Below are positions 11,490 to 23,080 of a DNA stretch of 64,000 bases, piece by piece. The notes beneath the pieces are model-generated. The model had not been told where the DNA came from. It ran no database searches and saw only the letters and a program-made list of their open reading frames with translations. Source of the DNA: Verrucomicrobiota bacterium. GTDB lineage: Bacteria > Verrucomicrobiota > Verrucomicrobiia > Limisphaerales > J093. The position numbers and the translations under genes are program-made. The number at the start of each line of letters is the position of its first letter. Within the stretch, counting starts at the first letter, position 1. The DNA is taken from contig VHCO01000010.1 of assembly GCA_016871715.1 (NCBI GenBank), forward strand, positions 1 through 64,000, written 5' to 3'.

Positions 11490-13410
11490 CAGAGGCCGAT
11501 CTGGCCGTGTCAACCCTTCGCTTCGATCCGGCCAACCCGACCCGGGGCCGCTCGACCACGATCGTGGCCACGCTCGACAGCACGGGACCCGCAGCGGCGG
11601 ACGCCGAGGTGGCGTTCTATCTCGGAACGCCACGGGTGCTGCTCGGGCGCACGACGGTCCGAGTGCCCGCCAACGGCGCCACCCAAGCCCGGCTGGCTTG
11701 GACGCCAGACCTGAGCGGAGCCGCGACGCTCACCGCGGTCCTGGCCCAAACGAATGTCTTGGACACAAACTCGGCCAACGACGAGCGCGCGGTCGAGATC
11801 GCCGTGAACCTCCCGCCAGTCGCCAAGGCGGGCGATAACCGCAGCGGCAACTGGAACCAACCGATCGCCTTCGACGGCAAAGATTCGACGGACCCGGACG
11901 GCCTGATTCAAGCCTACCATTGGGATTTTGGCAACGGACAGACCTCGATCAACAAGACCACCAGTCACGCGTACCAGACGCCCGGCATTTTCACTGTGGT
12001 CTTGACCGTGACCGACAATCGCGGCGCCCAGTCCCGCGACACCCTCCAGGTGATCGTCAACGATACCCGCGCCGACCTTGTGATCAGCCGGCTCGCCTGG
12101 AATCCACTCGAACCGCAGGAACGCGACCAGGTCACCATCACCGCGACACTCACCAACCTCGGCAACGGTTCCACCCGCCTCGGCTTCTTCACCACCTTCT
12201 ACATCGATGGCGCCTACCAGGGCTACCAACGCGTCGACCAACTCCTGGGCATCGGGCAATCGCTCGAGGTGCCCTTCGCCTGGAAAGCCACCAAAGGACT
12301 GCACACCGTCAAGGTGGTCGCCGACGACCTCCAGAACAACGTCGTCGAACGCAGCGAAACCAACAACAGCGCCACCACCGCCCTCACCCTCCAACAGGTC
12401 TTCTTCCCGGACCTAATCGTCACCGACTTGACCGCCAACCTCCCCGCCGAGACCGTCAGCAGCGAGGTGCCGCTCACCGCCCAAGCGACCCTCCGCAACG
12501 ACGGGGATGCCGACGCGTTCGACTTCTGGGTAAGCCTCTATCGCGAGGCGACTTTCGTAACCCGGCTGCACGTGAACGAACTGATTGCCGGCGCGCAGAC
12601 CGACTTGACCTTCGCGTTCCCGCCCGTGGTCGGCCAGCACACCCTGCGGGTCGTGGCCGACGATCCCGTGAGCGCCGTGCTCGAGGCCGATGAGACCAAC
12701 AACGCTCGAGAGTTGGCGCTGCCCGCCTTGACCTTGGCGTATCCGGATCTGGTCATCGAGGACATCCGGTTGCTGCCCAGGGACACGGTGTTATCGGATG
12801 GCACCTCGCTCGACATCACCGCCACCGTGGCCAACCGAGGCAGCGTGCCCCTCGATCGGCCGTTCGTATTGAACTACTACGTCGACGGCCAATTCGTCGG
12901 CAGCCGGCAAGTGAGTTCCTTGGCGGCTGGCGCCTCGAGCGCACTCGCCTTTCAGGCGCGCGCCTACCCGGGCACCCACACCATCCGCGTGGTCGCAGAC
13001 GAGGACAACCGGGTGACCGAAGCGGAGGAAGGCAACAACGAACTGGCCACCGAAACCGCGGCGCTGACGATCCTCTATCCCGACCTGATCGTCTCGGAGG
13101 TCGAGCTGCTGACCCCGAACGTTTTCTATGGCCAGAAAAGCGGTTTCCGCTGCAAGGTCTCGAACCAGACGGTGGTGTCGACCCTCGACACGTTCTACTT
13201 CGCCCTGTACCTCGACGGCCAACGGATCGCGTTGCAGCAACTCCCCAAGTTGACCGGGTTCTCCTCCCAGACCTTCGTCGTGGAGTGGCAGGTCAACGCT
13301 GACCCCGCCGTGCCGCACACCATCAAGGCCGTCGTCGATAGCCGCCAGAACATCCCCGAGCAAGACGAGACCAACAACGAATATGTTTTCGCCCAAAGCA
13401 CCTTCCAGGT
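11490..13410 (+). other. CARDB and PKD stalk (part of giant gene)
   Basis: A CARDB unit precedes a complete PKD domain at about 11815-12065 (AYHWDFGNGQ, HAYQTPG, VTDNRGAQ). Four further CARDB units end in repeated ETNN or GNN motifs (12070-13410). No frame lesion is seen in this stretch. Confidence 0.7.
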
Positions 13411-16400
13411 CCAAGACAACTTCGTCATCGACCTCGAGGTCTCCGGCGGCGAACTCGGCACCAACGAGCAGGTCATCTTCGTCAACCGCAGCACGGCCCA
13501 GTTCCAGGCCGCCGTCACGATGGGCAGCCGCCCGGGCCGGCTTGGCCCAGCGGACGGCGTCTGGGTGCAGTTGACTGTGACCCAACCCGAGAGCGGCGAG
13601 ACCGTCTTCGACGACCGCCTGACGTACCTTCCCAGCAGCGGCCGGTTTGCCGTGTCGCTCCCGCTCCTGTCCTACCGCGGCCAGTACAGCGTCCGCGCCG
13701 CAGCGACCGACGGCGTCAAGGAAAGCGCCGCCTTCCTCTCGCTGCTGGTGATCGAAGAGCTCAACTTCACGGTGCAAACAGACCAGTCGGTTTATGCTCG
13801 GGGCCAACCCGTGGCCATCACCGGCCAGGCCACCAAGCTCGACGGCGAGCCCATGGCGGACCAGAAGGTGGCACTCATGATCTCGAAAGGCGCCCCGGGC
13901 GCCCAAGGCATCGTCTCCAGTAGCACCGTCTTCGATCCCTCGACGCGCGTCTTCGAAACGCAGACCGGGGCGTCCGGCGAGTTTGCCTACACGTTCAATC
14001 CCGCCTGGGGCGACGCCGGCGAGTTCACGGTCGATGCGTTCATCGCCGCCAACCTTGTCGGCACCAGCGCCCAGACCTCCTTCGCCATCGTCGCCGTCAA
14101 CCTCGACCCAAGCCGGGTCCACGCCACCACCTCGACCAACAGCACCTTCACCAAGGTCTTTACCCTCGAGAACCTCTCGGATGTGCCCCTGACGGGCACG
14201 GTGATCACGCTGGTGGACGAAGACCCCGCGGACAACGTCACCGGCTCGCTGACCCACTCGATCCCGGGCCGGCTGCAGGCCGGCGTCCGGCTCCCAATCC
14301 GGCTCGAAGTTCGGATCCCCGAAAACGCCCCGCCAAGCGCCGCCTTCCGCATCGAAGCGGTCACCGCCGAGGGCGCAACGGCCAGCAGCCGGATCCGGTT
14401 CACGCTCGTCCCGGCCACACCGGTGCCGGTCTTGGCGCCCCAGCGACTCGAGGTGGGGGGCCAACCCGGCGGCCAACTCGCCCAGCAGGTCACCCTGACC
14501 AACCGCGGCCTGGGCACGATGACCGGTATCCAGGTGCTGCCACCCGCCATCTTGCCCTGGGTCAAAGTCGGTGCGTTGTCGGACACCAGGCTAGCGCCGG
14601 GCGCCAGCGTGACCCTGATCTGATCGTCGAACCGGGCCAGAACGCCCAACCCGGGATCTACGTTGACAAGTTGGTGGTCACCGACGGTCAAAACCGCGCC
14701 GAGATGGTGCTCAGCGTCGAGATCAACTCGGCCAACCTCGGCTCCGTTTACTTCGTCCTCACTAACGACGCCGGCCAAGCGGTCGCCAACGCCGAGGTCG
14801 TCATGGTCAGCCAGCAAACCTTCACCGTTCAGTACGGCGACGGTCGCAGCTCGACCTACCAGAATATCTTCCGCGCCCGCAGCGACGCACGCGGCATCGC
14901 CACCCTGGCCGACGCGCCGATCGGCCTCTACGACTACCAGATCAGCGCCGCCGGCCACGAGTCCGCCCGCGGCACCGTGAGCGTTATGCCTCAGAGCAAA
15001 GCCCAGCCGGTTCAGGTCGAATTGGTGGCCGTGCCCCTGCAGATCAAGTGGACGGTCGAGCCGATCGTGATCGAGGACACTTACGACATCACGCTGAAGT
15101 TGACCTTCGCCGCGGACGTGCCCAAGCCCAAGTTTGCCTTCCTGCCGCCTTGGGTCGCCCTCCCGCACGACATCCAGGCCGGGTTCACCGACCAGGTGAT
15201 CGTGCTCAATCCCAGCCTCATCGAGCTTCACAACGTCACGGTCAAGGTCGTCGGCGCCCAGGGCATCACCGTCTCCTCCGGCGGCCAACTCGGCACCCTC
15301 GCCCCCAATCCTCGACGGTCTTTGCCTATTACGTCGAGCCTGGCGATTACGCCTACCTGCACTCCTCCTCGACGTACTTCCTGATCGAGGGCACCTATGT
15401 CGAGTTCGATCCTGAGACCTTCGAGCCGCTCCCCGAAGAAACGCGCCTGACCCCCCGGTTGGCCCTCACCAACCCGAGCCGGCATGTCGTCCGGGTCCGG
15501 ATGGGCGAGCAGGAAGAGCAGGAGTTCAAGTTGCCCGATGAGGACGGCGGCGGCGAAATGGACATGTTGCGCGACCTACCGCGCTTCGACTTGGGTGACG
15601 CAGCCGAGACCGTCACCGAAATCGTCCGCCTCGAAATCCAACAGAAGGCCACGCTCGAACGCGAGGGCTTCGACGCGCGCCTCGAACTGACCAACGGCAC
15701 CGGCACCGGCTTGGTTAGCCTCTCGGTCTCGCCGCGCGTACGCGACCAAGCGGGCCAGGACGTCACCGACCGGTTCTATGTCGTCCCGCCGGAGTTGGAC
15801 GGCATCGCAGCCATCGACGGCTCCGCCGGGTTGGCGCACGGGGCCACGATGCGCGGCCGGTGGATCCTGATCCCGGGCGAAGGCCTGGGCGGCACGGATT
15901 TGGACGGGAAGCCCTACTACGTGAAGGCGGTGCTGACCTACTACCAGAACGGCCGGCTCAAAGAAGTGGTGACCAACGAGGTCGAGATCACGGTCCATCC
16001 GCAACCCAAGCTCTATCTGCACTACTACATCCCGCGGGAGGTCGAGGGCGACGTTCCCTTCAAACTGGGGCTGCTGGTCGAGAACGACGGCGACGGCATC
16101 GCCACCAATCTGAAAATCGATTCCGGCCAGCCCCAGATCGTCGATAACCAAGCCGGCCTGCTCATCGACTTCCGCATCGTCGGCAGCAGCTTCGGCAGTG
16201 TCACCGGCGACATCGCCCGGCTCGTCCTGGGCGATGTTCAACCGCACAGTTTCGTTAGCGGTTACTGGATCATGCAGTCCACCCTCGACGGCAAGTTCGT
16301 CGAGTTCACCGCCGAGATGACGCACCGCGCCTACAAAGGTGTGCAGATCAATCCCCTCATCCTGGGCGTCAGCACCGAGATCATCGAACACGACCGCCTC

Positions 16401-17235
16401 TTCGCCGACGCCCAGGATCCGGACAACCACTTCAGCCTGATCGACCGGGACAAGGATGGCTTCCCCGATTACCTGATCAACCTCACTTCCGGGCTGCGCC
16501 TGCCCATCCTCATCCCACAAAACGTGCAAGTCACTCGCTCGCCCACTCCGGAGGATCGCACCCTCGAGTTGGTCGTGCCCGAGACTCACGGCTATGTCTG
16601 CATCGTCATGCCCGACCCGATGCCTGAGGCCAACATCCGCTCGATCTCGAAGGCCGGCCCGCCCGGCGGCGAGGACACCTACCTGAGCGGGAACAACTTC
16701 TGGCGCGCTCACGGCAACCTCTATTTCGTGGACGAACTCGGCTTCATCGACGAGCAAGGACGCGAACAGCCCGAAAGCGCCACCTACACCCTCGATTTCC
16801 GCTCCGCCCTGGTCGTCGAAGAAGTCAACGTGACACCCAATGAGTTCGACATCCTTTGGACCGACAATGCCTCGGCCGCAGGCGGCCTCGAGTTGATCCT
16901 CCACGAACCCGAGCCCGACTCGGCCGTCGGCCGCTACGAATTCGTCGAACCGGTCTTCTACCTCGGCCTGCCGCCCACCGTCGGCTACAAGGCCGCCGTC
17001 CGCGCCGTGATCACCAACAACGGCGTCACCCCCGAAAGCGGCCTGGTTACCTTCACCGTCGTACAGCCCGACCAGTCCGAGGTTGTCCTCGGCCAAGTCG
17101 ACATCGATGACCTCCGCGCCTGGCGCCACGTCTATCCGCTCGTCGAATGGACGCCACAAATGGCCGGCCGCCACCAACTCCGCGCCTCTCTGGGCACCGA
17201 CTCGCCCGAGGCCATGCTCGATCTCGAGGTCGTCG
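13411..17235 (+). other. Block A of an internal duplication (part of giant gene)
   Basis: This is a series of beta-rich modules without names I can give. The order of landmarks (QSVYARGQPVAITG, VDEDPADN, LPWVKVGALSDTRLAPGAS, NDAGQAVANAEVVM, VIVLNPSLIELHNVTVKV, YYVKAVLTYYQNG) is repeated in block A' at 18026-21875. Two lesions lie here: the CTGAT tandem duplication at 14615-14624 and a one-base loss in a C run at 15302-15311. No peptidase is present in this copy. Confidence 0.65.
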
Positions 17236-18025
17236 TCAACGATCCCCCCTTCGCCGATGCCGGCGCCGACTTCGCCGGGGATGTTCTGACCGAACTCACC
17301 TTCGATGGCACACGCTCGATCGATTCGGACGGCTACCTCCTGAACTACTTCTGGGATTTCGGCGATGACATCTGGGGCGGCGGCATGACGCCCAACCACG
17401 TCTACCAACACTCCGGCACCCGCAAGGTCCAACCCGCTCCTCATCACCGCAGCCATCCGCAACGAGAGCCGCGTGCCTCTCGATCTCCCCTTCGCCGTGG
17501 GCTTCTACGTCGGGGGCGAACTCGTGGGGACCGAGACCATCGCTGCTCTGGACGCGCACGCGGACCGCTGGATCACCCTGGCCGCGCCTGTCACCAACGG
17601 CCAGGTGGACATCCGGGTCGTCGCCGACATGCAGAATGCCGTCCCGGAGAGCTCCGAAAACAACAACCAACGCACCCTGGCCGGGCTCACCGTCGACGTC
17701 CGGCTGCCGGATCTTGCGGTCCAGACCATCCAGTGGAACGGACCAGCGCTCCGTTATGGGGAGGCCGGCCAGTTCAAGGTGCGCTTTACCAATCTGGGGC
17801 TCGGGGAGAGCCAGGGCGCGTTCACGCTCCACCTCGAGGTCAACGGCGAGCTCGTCGCCGCGTACCGGCATGAGGAGATCCTGAAGTCCCGGGCCAGCGG
17901 ATACTGGTTCGTCGATTGGACACCCGACGTCACCGGCGACGGCGTGGCCGAGGTCGCCGTCACCCTGGACACGCTCGACGAAGTTGCCGAACTCGTCGAG
18001 GACAACAACCGCTGGAGCGTTTCGG
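17236..18025 (+). other. Truncated PKD domain joined to CARDB units (part of giant gene)
   Basis: The PKD domain starts normally (FDGTRSIDSDG, FWDFGDD, HVYQHSG) but stops after GTRKV. The next homologous text is the middle of a CARDB unit, LLITAAIRNES, in another frame. The end of the PKD domain and the start of the CARDB domain, roughly 50 residues by comparison with 11990-12140, are absent. Confidence 0.65.
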
Positions 18026-21000
18026 TTCAGCTTGATCCCGGTATCGTCATAGACCTGGGCAGCCACACGACCCTCATTGACGTCTACGACGCCATTCGCG
18101 AGAGCCAACAGGTGGCGTTGGCCAGCAGCGAGGCCATCACCGAATCCTACCTCACCGAAGACTCGATCACCTTCACGGCGCGGGTAGCTGATTCCCAAGC
18201 TCCCGACACGCCGCTCGGACAGCCCGAGGGCGTGACCGTGCAGCTTCGCCTCCTCGATTCCGAGGGCACGGAACTGGTGGCCACGCCCATGGCCTATGTC
18301 GCCTCACTCGCCGCCTTCCGCTACGAGTTCAACGTGGCCGACGCCGGGCTCCCCGAGGGCACCTACACTGCCGAGTTCGAGGTTGCCGTGCCAGGCCAGC
18401 GCCCGTTGACCCGCTACCTGCCGTTCGAGTTGGTCGCCGACTTCGCGGTCTCCGCCGCCACCGACAAGACCACCTATGCAACCGGCGAGAACGTCCGCAT
18501 CAGCGGGATCGTCGAGCGCGCCGACGGTTTGCCCGTGGCCGATGCTGTCCTCAACATCCTCCTCATTCACAACGGCCAACAACGCCTCTTCCAAGCCGCC
18601 ACCGACGCCCAGGGGCGGTACCAGTTCTTGTTCGATCCGCATGCGGGCGAGGGCGGCGAGTACAGCCTCGCCGTGTCCACCATTCGCCGCGGGCTCGAAC
18701 GCGCCGGCTTCGCCTGGTTCGACATCCAGGGTCTGCATGTCCAATCCGACGCCCATATGCCCGTCCCAGTTCGGCAGAGCGGCGCCAACGTCGTCACCCT
18801 CACCCTCACCAACCTCGGCACCGTCACGCTCGACGACCTGACCTTCAACCTCTCCGACGAGGAGCCCAACGACGCCGTGATCGCCGTCCTCAAGGCCGAG
18901 GATGCCGCCACCACCCTGGCGCCCGAGGAGGCCACCGAGGTTAAAGTGGAACTCTACGCCCTCGATCCGTCCGTCCCAGGCACCGAGCAGCAGTTCTTCT
19001 TCACCGTGGGCAACGCCCTTGGCTTCAACACCACCTTCGTGGTCGAGACCGTGGTCGTCCGTGCCGAACCGTTGCTCGCGGTCGATCCGGAGAGCGTCCA
19101 CTTGGGCGCGCGACCCGGCGGGGTCGCCGTAACCCAAACCATCGCCATCTCCAACGCCGGCCACGCGCCGCTGACTGACCTGGTCGTGCTGCCTCCGTCG
19201 CTCCCGTGGCTGACCGTGTCGGCCCTGGGCACCGACCGACTGGCGCGCGGCGCGTCCACGACCGTGGTCCTCACTGCCAAACCCGGCCCCGCCGTCGCCC
19301 TGAACAGCTATCGCGATGAGTTGGGCGTGGTCAGCAACGGTGGCACCGCCATCATCCCCATCGCCATCGAAGTGACCGAGGAAATCGTCGGCCACCTACG
19401 CGTCATCGTCAGAAACGACTTCGACCTGCCTGTGGCGAACGCCGACGTCTACGTCAGCCTCGCCTCGAGTCCCTTCGAGCAACTGGCCGACCCGGCCATC
19501 GTCGAGCGCAGCCTCCGTCTGCGGGGGCGGACCGGAGCCGACGGCACCGTGACCTTCGCCGACGTGCTGGCTGGCGATTATGACGGCGAGGCCTCCGCCG
19601 ACTTCCACCAGTCCGCCGAGGGCAGTGTGTATGTCCAACCCGGCTCGGCCGTCACCGACTTGGTCCTCACCCTCGAGCTCGACAGTTTCCGCTTCTCATG
19701 GAACTGCACAACTTCCACCGAGCAGCAGACGCTGGGGCGGGCCCAGGTCGACCTGGTCATGAGCGCCAACGTGGACGGCGCGCCGACGCTCATTCCGAAC
19801 AAGCCGGCCGGGGAGTACTTCCTCCGGCAGGGCGATCCCGCCGGGACAGACTACGCGATCTTGTTCATCGGCGGTTCCAGCGCGTCCACGCTCGCCGAGC
19901 GGCAAAGCCATAACCTGGACATGTTCTACCTCGTCGCCCGCAAACTCTACATCGCCCTGGTCTCCTATGCCGGGCTCGACCCGAGAAACATCTACGTCCT
20001 GTGCGCCGACGGCGACGATCCATCGCCCGATCGCGAGTCAGGCAAGAACTCGGACAAGTTCAGTGTCAATTGGTACGCCGCCACCAGCGCAGAATTCGAG
20101 CGCGTCATCAACCTCGTGAAGGGCAAGATGGAGGCTGAAGTCGCCCAGGGCAAACTGCCACACTTGTTTGTCTACACCGAGGATCACGGCGCGGGCCTCG
20201 AAAACAACGCCAGCCGCCACGACGAAGAGGTCTTGATCGGCTGGGGCCCGGGCGAGATCATCACCAACGACACACTCGCGGGCTGGCTCAACGGCCTCAC
20301 CGCCGGCTACCGCACCTATCTTTTCGCCCAGTGCTTCAGCGGCGGCATGCTCGAGGAGTTGACGGTGACCGATCGCATGTTCGGCATGGCCGCTGCGACC
20401 CATCAGGAAGTCTCCTGGGGTTCCGCCAATTCCGGCTTCCCCGTCGCCTTTATCAACGGCCTGAGAGCCGGACAGACCTCCACCTACGGGTCGTTCCAAT
20501 ATGCGTTCGCCCACGACGACACCGCCAAGGCGGGCGGACCCAACGCCGCTTGGGTAAACGCCCAATTCTCTCATCCCTGGGCCGTCGGCCATGATTTCCC
20601 CATCTTCGCCGGCAGCGGGATGCTCTCGGACTCGCCTATTGCGCCTCGGGATCGGGACATGTTCAGCTTGAACAACCCCAGCCTCGATAAGATCACAGGC
20701 GTCAAAGTCGAGGCCGTCGGCATCCTTGGCGACGCCATCCGCTTCGGCAATGGCAAGACCGTCCTCGAGATCGGCGAAGTCCCGGCCCAGGGATCGGCCC
20801 TGTTCAGCTTCGTCATTCAGAAGGAACGCTTCGCCGACGTCGCCGAGGAGCGCATCTATGACGGCGGCTACCTGCGCGCCACCGGGAACGTCGGCGAGCG
20901 CCTGATCGAAACCATCATCCCCATCCGCATCCGCATCGGCCCGGAAGGCGGCCGCTTCGAAGGGCAACCTTACCGCATCACGCCCTTCGTCGGTCCCTGG

Positions 21001-21875
21001 CCTACCGGGGCCTTGCAGTACGGCGAGTCGTTTGTGGCCCAATGGTTCGACCGCCATCCGGACTTGGCACCCAGCGGCCTGAGCCAGGTCGGTCTCTCGC
21101 AGGAAATCTCGGTCGAGGACGAGCTGTTCACCGTGGAAGCCACCTTCCAGAACATCCTCCCCGACATTGCCTTCGAGGCTGTCCGAGCCGAGGTCCTCAT
21201 CGCCACCGCACCCGTCAACGAGGCCGGCAAGCTGCCGGCCGGCGCCCGCCTGGTCACAGCGGAGTTTCAGGGCGAATCGGTCGCCAGCATGCCCACCACC
21301 CTGCTCCCGGAGCAGAGCGGCACGCTGAAAATGCGACTCAAACCCGGGCCCGGCGTGGGCGGTTCGAGCGACGCCGGCCAGACCTACTACGTCCACCTGC
21401 GCGTCCGCTACCAGATCAACGGCATCGAAGCCGTGTTCACCACCGCAGGCCGCCCGATTGTCGTTCGTCCCGCACCAGAGCTGTCGCTCCGCTACGGCGT
21501 GCCGGCGCTCGGGCTTCCGCTCAACGCAGGCGACACCTTCCGGGTAAATGTGACCGTGACCAACAGCGGCGCCGGCACCGCCCGCAACCTCAAGATCAAT
21601 GTCCCCGACATCGACCTCACCACTGCCCTGCGCGGGCCCTCGGGTGTGCACCTGGTCCATTCCTCGCCGCGCGGCGATAGCGTCACCGAATTGGCCTTCG
21701 GCGACGTCGCCCCCAGCCAGACCGCGGAGGGCTGGTGGGAGTTCAGCGTGCTGAGCCCCTTGCGCGTGAGCGCCTTCACCACCTCGTTCACGGCCCAGGA
21801 CGGCGCGCGCGCCGATGTGACCCTGGGCAGCCCGCTCAAGGAGACCCTGGTGGGCAAGCACACACGGCAAGACCT
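18026..21875 (+). other. Block A' of an internal duplication, interrupted by a peptidase domain (part of giant gene)
   Basis: The landmarks match block A in order: KTTYATGENVRISG, DEEPNDAV, LPWLTVSALGTDRLARGAS, NDFDLPVANADVYV, then after the peptidase FSLNNPSLDKITGVKVEAV and YYVHLRVRYQING. The reading frame is intact across the block. The only large difference from block A is the inserted peptidase at about 19815-20640. Confidence 0.65.
19815..20640 (+). other. Legumain-like (C13/clan CD) cysteine peptidase domain inside the giant protein
   Basis: The segment begins with a hydrophobic strand, DYAILFIGGSSAS, followed by a helix and then IYVLCADGDD, as in C13 peptidases. The predicted catalytic pair is clear: His in LFVYTEDHGAG (codon 20185-20187) and Cys in YLFAQCFSGGM (codon 20332-20334), each at the end of a hydrophobic strand as in legumain and caspase folds. 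The distance between them, about 49 residues, fits the clan. Substrate specificity cannot be read from the sequence. It may process the host polypeptide or neighbouring surface proteins; that is inference. Confidence 0.7.
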
Positions 21876-23080
21876 GGTTCAAGCGCTCACCGACCTAGAG
21901 CACGCAATTTATGCGAAGATCGACGCCGATGTCGATCGGGCGGCGGCAATCGTGGGTGAGACCGCCGGGACGGTCAACGAACTCGAAGCCCTCTCCAAGG
22001 CGCTCCAGGCCAACTACGTCTTCAACTTCGCCGTCCGCAGCCTGCGCCTTCTCGGCACCGCCATCTCTTTCGGGCGTGCCTCGACCCAGTATGCCGCCAA
22101 CGAGATCGGCCGGTTCGGCTACGCCATCAAGCAGATTGGCATGGTGACGGCCAGCGGCAGCTTCCTCAGCAGCCTCTTCTCGCTCTTCAAGAGCACCAAG
22201 CCCGACATCGGCCAAATCTGGAGCGGCGCTTTCGCCGAGGCCCTCAAGAACCCGGCCACCGCCGCGACAACCTTCCGCACGTTCCTCGAGACCAAGTTCC
22301 CCGTCTACCTCATCCGCGATTACGCCGTCTGGAATGACCTCTCCGCCGTGGTCACCCAAGATCCCGAAGCGTTGCTGGCCCAACTGGACGTCATCATCAA
22401 GAAAGCTGAGAACGAGTTCTACCGCGTCGAGGGCACCCAGGCGCTTAAGGACGCCATCAAGAAAGACCTCGCCACCTCCCTCGGTTTCCTGTCGAGCGCT
22501 CTCCCCGCGTACTATCCCATCGACGCCCTCTACGAAGAGTACGTCCGCTTGACCGAAGCCCTGCAGAAGGCCACCGGCGGCCTTGGCGTGCCCGAAGTCA
22601 ACCGGCAAACCGGCGAACCCGTGCGCCAGCCCACCGCCTGGTATTCGGTAGGTGAGAAAGGGGCTATAGTCGTGGGTGAGTGGCTGCCGGTATATCTCAC
22701 CAGTTGGGAATTCGGCACCAGTTTCGAGCCCGCGTACCTCCTGGGCAAACTGCTCGAGCACCAGCACTACCAGTTGAGCCTGCACTGGGAGTTGATCGCC
22801 ATGAAATGGCAGCAAAGCATGCTCTCCAGCGCCGCCACCGCCGCCGGCCTACTCCCCTTCAGCGGCGTCGGCATCGCCGGCTTCCTCGGCCGCACCTCCG
22901 CCATGGTCGCCAATTGGGCCATCGATGCCGCCCTCCAAACCGTCCAAGAAGCCGAGGTGTGGGGCTTCGAGTGGATCGCCAAACGGTTCGCCGATCTGCT
23001 CCACAACCAGGAGTTCGAGAATTCCGGCGTCTGGCGCATGAGCAGCGACATCAAGTTCCACCTCCAGTACCTCGATGAAC
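21876..23080 (+). other. Alpha-helical module of unknown function (part of giant gene)
   Basis: About 400 residues differ sharply from the beta-rich remainder. There are long amphipathic and hydrophobic stretches (LEALSKALQANYVFNFAV, AIKQIGMVTASGSFLSSLF, a glycine/alanine-rich LLPFSGVGIAGFLG) and few Ig-like features. I do not recognise a family. It could be a membrane-interacting or pore-like part, or a helical spacer. Confidence 0.5.

Noticed and set aside
12791..14476. A 561-codon open frame on the minus strand inside the giant gene, and similar long minus-strand frames at 5847-7106, 20038-21882 and 23488-25353
   Set aside because: They are shadows of the plus-strand frame in GC-rich DNA. 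Their protein text is low-complexity and lacks family motifs, while the plus strand has clear domains.
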